DNA of 64,000 nt from Xenia sp. Carnegie-2017 (Eukaryota > Cnidaria > Anthozoa > Malacalcyonacea > Xeniidae): assembly GCF_021976095.1 (NCBI RefSeq), contig NW_025813436.1, positions 3,660,807 to 3,724,806 of the forward strand, read 5' to 3'. The notes beneath the pieces were generated by a model that was not told the origin of the DNA, made no database searches, and saw nothing but the letters and a program-made list of their open reading frames with translations. Positions 54,861 through 64,000 of the stretch are shown piece by piece. Numbering within the stretch: position 1 is the first letter of the stretch; each line of letters begins with the position of its first letter. Made by a program: the position numbers and the translations under genes.

Positions 54861-55600
54861 AAAAACGGTCTTTACAAACAAATGTTAAGAAAGCATCGGT
54901 TCGGAGAGGGCTCGGCAGCGCAGAGCATGAAATGCTCGAGCAGGGGAATGGAGCCCTCGAGAATTCTGAGTGACGGCGGGGAAAATTTTCACGAAGTGAA
55001 AATTCGGAACGACCCCGTAGATTCGATGAATATTCGAAGAATATTCGAGAATAACAGAGGCTTAAAAAATGCTCTTTAAAAAACCGTCTTTAAGAATTAA
55101 TTGTTAATAATCAAGTGTTAATAATCAAGTGTTAATAAAGCATTGGTTTTGATGGGGCTCGGCAGCGCAGAGCACAAAGTGCTCGAGCAGGGGATGGAGC
55201 CCCATCAAATTCTAGGCGACGATGGGAAAATTTTTCACGAAGTGAAAAATTGGGGTCGCCTCCCATTGGATTCGAAGAATATTCGAAGAATATTCGAGAA
55301 TAAGAAGGCTTAAAATGCTCTTCAAAACCGTCTTTAATAATCAAGTGTTAATAATCAAGTGTTAATAATCAAGTGTTAATAAAGCATTGGTTTTGATGGG
55401 GCTCGGCAGCGCAGAGCACAAAGTGCTCGAGCAGGGATGGAGCCCCATCAAATTCTAGGCGACGATGGGAAAATTTTCACGAAGTGAAAATTGGTGTCCT
55501 CCCATTGATTCGAAGAATATTCGAAGAATATTCGAGAACAGAGGCTTAAGAAATGCTCTTAAAAACCGTCTTTAATAATCAAGTGTTAATAATCAAGTGT
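54861..55600. repeat. Three tandem GC-rich units of about 240 bp with conserved hairpins
   Basis: Each unit has GGGCTCGGCAGCGCAGAGC, an inner hairpin, a closing GGAGCCC strand, the hairpin TTTTCACGAAGTGAAAA, AT-rich palindromes (GAATATTCGAAGAATATTC), GGCTTAA..GCTCTT and CCGTCTTTAATAATC, separated by two to three copies of AATAATCAAGTGTT. In unit 2 the outer stem is 13 bp (55148-55160 with 55197-55209) and the inner one GAGCAC/GTGCTC (55170-55184). Unit 1 differs by paired changes that keep the stems. No reading frame. The origin is not recognised; it is much more GC-rich than its surroundings. Confidence 0.85.
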
Positions 55601-55779
55601 TATTAAAATATCAGTAGCAGCGCGTGTCTTAGTGCATGTTCTTAACAATGGTTGTTTAATGTAGATAGCACATTTCATCAGCGCATGTATAATAATACAA
55701 TGTTTTACAAAATATGGGTTCTATATGTTTTTTTTAATTTGTCTGTCAAGCGAGTGTTATATAATTTTTGTTAAAAGTG

Positions 55780-57360
55780 TTTTTAATAATTGTTTCAGGA
55801 TTTTGAATCTTATTCGCTATGGTGTATTAATTACAATGATGATTGAAGCAGTGCCACAGGTACTTAACCCGGCCTAACAGTGTTTAATCAAATAACATAA
55901 AGTATTTTAATTATCTAATTTAAATTTATCATATAAACAGAAGTTATACTATATTAATTCAACCATAATCATCTATACACCATTTTTATTAAACAACTAA
56001 GTTGATGTTTATCTAATAGTTTTATATGTTTAAGTTTATCTTAAATCCTAATAATTTATCAATGTTTTAAAATTTTTTTCAAATATTTTAGCTTCAATTC
56101 ATTATTTTCTTAAATTTTATTTTAAGCTTGTTCTTTATACAATGTTCTTTAATATACCACATCTTTGATCTTCATTCCTAACTTTTTATAAGATTTAGTT
56201 TCAATTTCTGTCAATTTAATTATCAGATTTCTTGATAACTTTAAATATGATATCATCGTTATCTACATAAATCTTTATAAGAAAAATCAGGAATACCATA
56301 TTTTTTGATCTTTGTAAAAAATCTTACATTGAAAATATTACTTTTATCATAATATGATTTTTCATGTTCTGTTAGATAGTCAAAATCTTTTGGTAGCCTT
56401 GAAGACCAAATTACTGTTAAAGTTTGAAAATATACAAAAAATTCTATTAAAATTTTACTATACAAAACTCTAATTATATTTTTTCAACCAAAAAATGAGA
56501 AATTTTGTACTTTTCTAATTTGAACCTTCTAAATACATGATATTCCTGATTTGAAATTCTTTTTGTTTTAATTTAAGTTATTTTGTATTAAAGTCTATAT
56601 TTTTACAACCATTGAGATTGATTGTTCAAGAATTTTAAGATTTTATTAATAAATTAATTAAATATTTAAATATAGTGGAAGAATTCTAATTGTAAAATTA
56701 AACCTGTTTTATCGTAAGTATATAGTTATGCAACTAACCTAATGTTTAGTGTTGAACAATTGCAAATTATTGACACTTTTCTTACGTTTTCTAAATTCAA
56801 CTTGTCATAAAGGGTATTTTTATTTATTTTTCTTAAAATTTTTGTGTAACATAAATTTATCATAAATTTTTAATTTAGTCCTCATTATGATATAAATTTT
56901 AGGAAATCATTATATTTATATCTTACATAGTTGTTTTTGAATAAATCCTGCCAGTTTGTCGAGAGCAGCACATTTGTTCTTGTTTCAAAAAAAATGCTCG
57001 ATTCCATATTTTAATTAGTGGACAGAACTTTGCAATTTTTGTTAGCTCCTTAAACAAGCTGTATACATTGAATAAAGCATAACAAGTTTTTAGTTTACTT
57101 CAAATTAACAAAGATAATTTTATTTAAAGCAAAATTACGATCATTGCTATGAACCTCGCTGACATATTATGTCGCCTGTACTTGCCAGTTGCCAGCAAAG
57201 TTATCGTGTACGCAAAGCACTGCTTGAATTATTTTGAAGTCAATTTCATTTTGCAATTTGCCTAACGATGATTGAACAACGCTATTTTTATACTGTTAAA
57301 TGGCCACCTTTCAAGTGAATTGTGATTCATTAAACGAAATGTTACTTCGACTATTAGTAA
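55780..57360. repeat. Decayed, AT-shifted left part of duplication copy 2
   Basis: Aligns to about 46250-47960 (exons 5-7), but G and C are largely lost or replaced by A/T, and many single bases are missing. Decay falls off rightwards: 56000-57000 is hardly readable, 57150-57360 has single-base losses, and after 57360 it is near identical. The CRD-B of exon 7 is just traceable at about 56942-57358. Confidence 0.75.
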
Positions 57361-57780
57361 GTAGAAATTAAGTTTCACATCAGAGTTGAAAATAAAAATT
57401 CAAAAAGGCAAGAGTTCCTGTACCAAGTGTTCATGATTATTTTTACAAGCATGCAATATTGTCAAGGGAAACTTTGCAACATAAAAAAGTAGCTAAGGAA
57501 GTGCAACATTTCAAAATAATCCAAAATTACAAAAATGTAGTTTTGTTTTATAAAGTATTTATAGCAGAAAAAATGCCTTGTTTCACCAAATATTTATAGG
57601 GAAGTATGATTTTAGTAATACAGTTAAATTTGAATGAGTTCAGAAAAATTCGAGTTGCAAGAATACACAACTAATTATTTTAAGTGTATTTTCCAATAAC
57701 AAAGCTTTTGCCACAAAAATGTTTGAAAATTTTTGAAAACTTGACCACATTACTACAACTTATACTTACATTTACTTTAG

Positions 57781-58075
57781 GTATCTACGATCGCCAAAAT
57801 CGCCAAGAAAAATTGCCCCACCTTTGAATGCACATTACGAAACAACAGGAAGAATGAGAGTATCTTTAATTGGTTAGTCATCGTTTGCAAGGAGTGCAAA
57901 CGCTGTAATTTTTATAAGCCAATTGAAACTGCAGCGACTTACGCTCAACATCTGCACAGAACAACAACTGCACCAACTTCCCCTTTATCACTGATCTTGC
58001 GTAACAATCACGATGTGTTTTTAGCGTATGTCAATACTGAAACTGGAGCACTAGGATATTTTCAAAGAGTAGTTT
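57781..58075 (+). pseudogene. Copy 2 of exon 8 (FN3)
   Basis: Same splice sites as exon 8, but 11 bp shorter through scattered losses, so the frame fails as written; possibly a consensus artefact. Confidence 0.7.
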
Positions 58076-58277
58076 GTATGTATGCACTTGTGTTGTTTTA
58101 GTGTAAATATCTGTCAAATGTGACTCCACAACTAGTTAAAAAATACTTCGTATAAAGCACGTTTATGACCTTTGTTGTTTGCAACTTGAATTTTCTTCAC
58201 TTGACATGTACATTAGCCTTCATTTTTGGTTGATATTTATTGTGCATTGTATTTATAATGATTTTAATCATTTTCAG

Positions 58278-58613
58278 ATGTTCTGGATCACAATTTGTAC
58301 CAACTTACATCCAGTTTATACGTGCACGAATATTACCGTCAGTATCTATTACCAAATAGATTTAACGACAGAAACCTAAATGCTATTAGACAAAGACTTT
58401 ATCCTTTTATCCTGAGATACACATTGTGCAGCGAATATTTAGTGCCCTTCCTCTGCTCGGTTGTGGTGCCCATGTACAATTTGGGAAAGAGACCAGCATG
58501 TCGCTCGAGCTGTGAAAAAGTCTTTCGAGAGTGTTCTTATGCCAGGAGGCGCTTGAACTTTTTGTGGCCTCGTGAGTGGAGGTGCAGTCAATTTACAGAG
58601 AGAAGCTGCTTTA
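58278..58613 (+). CDS. Copy 2 of exon 9 (CRD-A)
   Basis: Six bases fewer than exon 9, lost at CCCGTGCCACG and TTTTTATCCCC. The frame is restored after each cluster, and the eight cysteines from SEYLVPFLC onwards are kept, but the first cysteine falls in the altered part. Confidence 0.65.
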
Positions 58614-58693
58614 GTAAGTCCAATAATGATTGCACATGGAGCTTTGACTATTCTTAGTGTTAAGCACTGTCTCATTGATTTTTCTTGATTTAG

Positions 58694-58872
58694 ATTCGAC
58701 GTCTGCAGTAAGAAATCGTAGAAGTATGTCTTTTAAATTTGCTTATAACCAATGTAATCGCAGCAGAAGTTTCAAGTGCCTACACCAGGTCAGAGAAATA
58801 GCTTCAGATAAGAAAATCGATTTAAAAAAGATTTCAAATATATTTGATACGTCGAAAATTTTATCTTCGTGA
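58694..58872 (+). CDS. Copy 2 of exon 10 (terminal exon)
   Basis: Same protein as 49321-49499, including RNRRS and the stop. Confidence 0.5.
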
Positions 58873-59954
58873 GCTTTTGGACGTGGAAGTATGTGACTCC
58901 TGGAATTGTCGTAAAAGGAGAAAACGCAGTTCTACTTTTAAACGTTTTTCGATTATTTGCTCAAACTATATCGTCAAGATATATACACCTGTGCAGCATC
59001 CTGAATTTGTAGAGCAGCTTTAAGAAGAATTGTTATAATAGTTTGATTCGATAAAGTGAAAGTTATATCTTCAATACATATGTTCTTATGAAGATAAAAT
59101 TTTCGTCCTATCAAGTACTAGAAATACAAGTTATTTCCTGACCTGATATAGCCTCCTTAAAATCGACTTGTGTTGTTACTCTCATCTTACAAAAACAAAT
59201 TCCATGCGGGATGAGAATATTTCTTCTTTCTGTCTTCTGTGAAGCAAATGTTTTCAGGAAGTTAATACACTCAATCCAACGAATGAATATAATAACGAAT
59301 GAGTAAATTTTTTAAATTTAGCGCCTCATGACTTTCGTTTTTCCAAACATATAGTGAAAGTGATGAAACATGGAAACATGAATCATATGTTAATTGTGAT
59401 ACTTTATGTTTCTTATACAAAATACACCAAAACCGTTAAAATATAATACTAGATTCAGTGAGAACGACTAATAGTCATCGACAGAAAAGTTATAGGGCTT
59501 AACTTTACGGTATAGTTTATTCCTTGTCTGTTTCAAGAAACACACAAGATCTTTTCCAATAGTCAACTGTATATAAAATGTCGGGATTTTCTATTAAATT
59601 TAAGCGCTGCTAATTTGAAATATCATGAGCAAATTTCGTATCATGTTTTCTGGTAATCTAGAATATTCTGGAAAAATTAGTAATCAATTTATGACTCAAA
59701 TATTTTTCTTTTGTCAATTCAAAATATTCTTGGATCCTACTATTTTATTTTGACCAACAGTGCCATATTCTAGTATTTTTCCCTTGACAAATTTTTTAAA
59801 TTGTTTGAGATACAGTGCTGTTATATAATTTCAAATTCAGAACCCTTGTATGAAATGTGATTTTGTGATCTTGCAAAAGATATTTTTGGAAAAAATTTGC
59901 ACCTTGGAGTTGTTAGAAAACAAACATTATTGATGACATCATTTTACTTCCCAG

Positions 59955-60410
59955 TTGAAAACATTGAATCTGCACTCAGGAAAAGCGATCCGCTGAACAA
60001 TGCAAGCCCACCACAACGAAAATGTGCCTTGATATCATGGCCGTCTTTAATGATCGCAGAAGAGTTGCCATTTTCAAATCAACATCCGCAACCAAACCTT
60101 TAAATTATTTCAACCACTCGTCGACTGAAGAGGCCATCTTTGAATTAAGTCGATATTTGCCATTGCTTAGCACTTTGAGAGAATTTAACCGAGCTTGCTT
60201 TGACGCCATGACAGTTTTATTATGTCATCTTCATTTACCAGCTTGCCCACGATTAACTCTCTCTGTCAGTTACTGTCAGAGATTTATGAGAGCTTGCTCT
60301 TCGCGGCCTTCCTTTCATCCGACAAACTATGGAACCACGTTACCTCTTATATCCGCAAGTAAATTGTAGTGATGAGAATTGGTTTTCTGTCAACAGTACT
60401 TCGATACAAA
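59955..60410 (+). pseudogene. Copy 2 of exon 11 (CRD-B)
   Basis: Three bases fewer: one in the KKR run (so RKKRS is out of frame) and two in GCCGTTTCC. The cysteines from MCLDIM to RACSSRP remain readable. Confidence 0.65.
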
Positions 60411-61303
60411 GTAAGTATTATGATTGTGTGGATAAAATAAGCAACAAGCAACATATACAAGTTTCAAAATGCTCATTTCTCGTACTGTTTCATTGGTCCA
60501 GAGTGTACATGTAACGTCATAATTTATGTTGATTTCTGCCAAGTAGCTTTAACCCAAAAGCAATTGTAAAACCTAGATTAAGAATACGGCATTTTTATTC
60601 AGGCTAACAAATTTTTGTAAAATTTGCTCAGGCAGCGCGAACGCTAGGCATTCAAATGACGAATTATTTTGCCTTTTGACTTTTTAAATCCAAATTATAT
60701 TAAACCTTGTCAACTAGTTATTTTTGAATTAATTTAAGCTTATATTTATGCATAATTGTGAGGCATAAAGGAAATTGAAAAGCAAGAATTCAAAATAGCT
60801 GGCGTTGTGAACGCTAAGAGCTCGCGTTTGTGCATAAGCAAAAATTTCCAAAACTTAGTTATCTAACCCTGTTATCTCGATCGATTCTCTTTAGCTGTGT
60901 CATTGAGGTGCGAAAGCTATTTGAAAATGCTTCTCAGTAAACACAATTTGCATTTTAAAGAGTTTGTTGTTTGTCACAATTTTACTGAAAGATAAAGCAT
61001 TGGAAGTCTATCTAACTGTTTCCACCAAACGTTATTTGAAAATGTTGCTCGGTGATGTTTTTCTAACACACTTCAGTGACGTTTTCCTAAAGTTTTTCGA
61101 ACTCTCCAAACCAATTTTTATTTGGTAAGCGTACAACTTTCCACGTCTAAAGTTGGCATGACTCCTAGGTTCTTTAGAACTTGTACTGAGATACTTTCAT
61201 GCACTTTTTTATTCTTTAGATGCTTGTATACTCTTTTTTAGGCTATAAGATGGAAGAGACCGCTTATTGCTTGCGATTAACGTTTACTTTGCATTTACTA
61301 TAG

Positions 61304-61615
61304 CCTACACAATACCACGTTTTGCAAACTATCCTGCTCCACCACCAAATAATCCCATGATATCCTCGACGTCCTCCAACGCTTTAACTGTCAGCTACTC
61401 GCCACCTCCAATTCTTTCTCGGAATGTTGCAGTCTGCGTGTTGTATCGACAAAATTCATCAAACGAAAATTTTTTGTTTCTTCAAAGTAATAATGGTAGA
61501 CAGTTGGTCATTGAGAAATTAACGAGCAGCGTTGTGTATGAATTGAAAGTAGCAACATTAGATGGTGTGGCAAGTATTCCTGGACCTTTTCTTACATTGA
61601 CACAGAGGACACTTG
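61304..61615 (+). CDS. Copy 2 of exon 12 (FN3)
   Basis: 312 bp, same splice sites and same protein as exon 12, with one silent-looking substitution. Confidence 0.8.
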
Positions 61616-61942
61616 GTAAAGAACATTTTTATCGTCCAGCATCGGATTAGATAAAAAATATTTATTACGTAAGCTAGTTGATCTCTTACTGTCCCACAAT
61701 TGTTAATTGCTTAGTAATAAGTTTAATTTGCAGTCTACGTATATAAATTTACATAATTTGTATGCAATTGACAATCGTCAAAGTATCATAACATTATGAT
61801 ATACCGTATATAAAATTTTGACGTCTATAGCTAATAAATATTCCCATTTACATCGTGTCCTGCCCAGTATTTCAAATACTAACTTATAGCAGCGTTAAGT
61901 TTTCAAACACCGATGAAAGTATTAAAATTGCTTTTGTTTTAG

Positions 61943-62280
61943 ATGCTGGTGTTGTTGATATGCCACGTTTCTTTGATCCTTGCTATAACTACTACAGAAA
62001 AGCTTTGCTTCCAAACATGTATGGAGACAGAACCTTTGAACAAGCTAGAGAAAGATTTTTCCATTTTATCCACTTGTGAACACATTTTGTTCAAGTGAAT
62101 TGAAGCTTTTTATGTTCAGTACTTTTGCCCGCTACGATCCAGTTACGTACAGAGGTCAGAAGCCATGTCGTGCTACATGCAAACAGGTGTACAGAAGTTG
62201 CACGTTCGCTATTAGCCACTCGAAATTCTACTGGCCTTCGGAAATGAAATGCGAAAATTTTAACGATACATTTTGCTATA
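61943..62280 (+). pseudogene. Copy 2 of exon 13 (CRD-A)
   Basis: Four bases shorter than exon 13, with losses in T and C runs around RFFPFYPL and ELEAFLCS; the part from YDPVTYRGQKPCRATC to the donor is intact. Confidence 0.65.
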
Positions 62281-62549
62281 GTAAGTATGAACATGAAAAG
62301 AAGCTTGGTTATGTCTGTCTTCGTCGAAAAATGTCATTTAAGGCTGCAGTCAATCATATCAAATGTATCTTTTATTAAAATGATGACGCAACAAGTTTGA
62401 TCGAGATGTTTCAGATTCATAACGATTTTTAACGTTTTAGCTGTACTCGTAATCATGATGTTGAAAATACGCTATGTTTAACTTCGTACAACTTATTAAA
62501 AATTCAACGAACTTGCATGTTTTAAACTGTTTGAAACTTTTCATTTCAG

Positions 62550-62579
62550 ATCTTACAAAAGAAGTTGAAGTTGTCCCAG
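62550..62579 (+). CDS. Copy 2 of exon 14 (linker)
   Basis: Identical 30 bp and splice sites to 53215-53244. Confidence 0.6.
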
Positions 62580-63000
62580 GTATGTAAAGATAATTTTTTA
62601 TGATCATAAATGCCATCACTTTCAAAGAAGTGTATTATGTAACTCGTACGGAACAAAAGGTTTGTTTAACATGGATCAAATCCATTCATCAACTTAAAAC
62701 GTTATTTTTTTATGGTACATGTAGAAGACATATTTGTTATAATTTTCGAAAAAAAGCTTAAATCAAGCACCTCCATTTATGCACAGGTCGTCGTTAATGT
62801 TATTTTTATCAATGAATAATTTAAGAATAGAGTTCTTTTATTCATTCTTCGTTATTTTGAACATAACAAAGAAGGTGACAAACAAATTTGCGTGAAGGAG
62901 AATATCAAATAAAAATGAATTTCCTCCCATTTGTTCATCATTATAGTATTTTCTTCTTGGCTGACTTTACGTATGTGCTATCATTGGTCTTTTATAATAG

Positions 63001-63518
63001 TTACACCGTCGGCGACTCCGTTCATAGTTCCCCAGCGACGTCGAAGAGCAACAAGGGTAAACGAAAGTTGCATAACTACTCCATTTACTCCTATTTGCTC
63101 AATAGTATCCGAGACTACAAGAGATGAGGATGTGCAGCAAACAAACAGGACGTATTTCTCAAGAACAATTAATCCCTTCTCCAACTATTTTGGACACAAT
63201 TCTACAGATGAGGCTGTGTACAAATTGAGTAGCTTTTCCACATTTTTAAGCGCATTGCGTCGACCAGGAGTACCGCGTAATCTTACAATTTTCTACAATG
63301 GATGTTTTAATGCTACAGTTCTTGTTCTTTGTCACCTACATTTGCCAAAATGTCCCATAATGCCCATGCACCAACGTGTGTGTCTATCAATGACAGCCAG
63401 AGGAGGAGTTTGTAATGTGGCTATAAACGATTTGAATGTCATAGGATATAGTTTTCAATGGCCTCTAATTAACATCAGCTGCCAAGACCAGCAATGGTTC
63501 ACCAATGATAGTGTTAGG
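63001..63518 (+). CDS. Copy 2 of exon 15 (CRD-B, RRRR site)
   Basis: Open from the acceptor to the donor, unlike copy 1: QRRRRATRV, PICSIVS, FGHNSTDEAV, FLSALRRPGVP and LVLCHLHLPKC are continuous. One G fewer at the donor shifts the splice phase relative to copy 1. Confidence 0.75.
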
Positions 63519-64000
63519 GTATGTTTGTTGACTTATAATTGTTTTCAAAGGCTAGGTTCATTCATCGATTGTACGAGTGGACAGTTGCTATAAGCGTGGA
63601 CATTTAACCCTCTGCAGTTTACAGGGGAGGGATGAAATTGATCCCTTTTTAAAAAATTAAATGATAATGGATTTAACGGGTAGTTGTTTTGTTATTAACA
63701 CTACTGTTGATATAATAGATCATAGTTCAAACACACTAAACAAAAACGCGACAAACAATTTTTATTTATTTGTTACCAGCATTTGGCACAGAGTAATTAA
63801 AGAAATCCTGTGCTAGTTCAATGAGTTTTGTTGCCATGCTCTCAGCAAGTGTTCACTTATTAGTTAATTCCAGCTGGAATTTTGTTGAGAAAGTAATGAA
63901 AAAGTGCATATCTAGCAAACACATATTAAGCTCATGTGATAGGTTACGTAATTGCATGCATTGGTCAAAATTGTTGCCTCTTTTTATTACCAGTAGGCTT
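63519..64000. other. Sequence after the last exon seen
   Basis: Repeats 54221-54715; no exon recognised. The gene may continue beyond the window. Confidence 0.5.

Larger units (their letters stand above)
57360..64000. repeat. Segmental duplication, copy 2 (near-identical part)
   Basis: Near-identical to 47960-54715. Differences are mostly one-base losses in short homopolymers, plus a few true substitutions (e.g. ACCGTC/ACTGTC in exon 12, GACGAC/GGCGAC in exon 15) and the replaced tract near 62830. Confidence 0.85.

Noticed and set aside
54861-55600. CRISPR-like array (repeated AATAATCAAGTGTT)
   Set aside because: Animal nuclear context, long structured units rather than short repeats with unique spacers.

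Overview
The window is animal nuclear DNA: AT-rich, with spliced genes, long introns and a dense layer of transposable elements. THAP/P-type transposons, Penelope-like elements, DIRS, Crypton and piggyBac relics, a gene with a P2X7-ballast-like cysteine domain, a tRNA-derived repeat that I recall as common in corals, and frizzled-type CRD modules together point to a cnidarian, most likely an anthozoan. The species cannot be named from the sequence alone.

Layout. 1.1-8.1 kb: a THAP/P-type transposase relic split by a jockey/CR1-like LINE, which itself holds two antisense LINE fragments. 8.2-9.5 kb: a small Ty3/Gypsy fossil. 10.4-12.4 kb: a 1.9-kb element with inverted ends and an 8-bp target duplication. 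12.4-15.4 kb: two broken THAP domains, a helix-turn-helix/integrase-like fragment and a two-exon P2X7-ballast-like gene. 15.9-25.6 kb: a DIRS fossil on the minus strand, interrupted by a P-type transposon (itself hit by a tRNA-derived repeat), a histone H1 tail with its 3' stem-loop, and a Penelope-like fragment. 26.9-28.2 kb: further Penelope-like ends.

28.7 kb to the window end: one modular secreted-protein gene. After a signal-peptide exon at 28,729 come in-phase (1-1) exons coding for frizzled-type cysteine-rich domains (CRD), fibronectin-III-like domains and short linkers. The CRDs alternate between two types. Type A lacks the cysteines that form the C1-C5 disulfide of frizzled; type B lacks those of C6-C10. 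Most B modules follow a basic RxxR or RRRR site, so the product may be cut into CRD-FN3-CRD pieces. Large introns hold a Crypton relic, a tRNA-derived repeat with inverted ends, and a Penelope-like element interrupted by a piggyBac copy.

The exon block of about 46-54.7 kb recurs at 55.8-64 kb. The second copy differs mostly by single-base losses in short runs, and its left part is an AT-shifted, badly decayed version, so it is either a young duplication or an assembly artefact (haplotig or low-coverage consensus). Between the copies lie an 80-bp hairpin and three tandem GC-rich units of about 240 bp whose predicted stems show compensatory changes. This junction element is the least explained part of the window.
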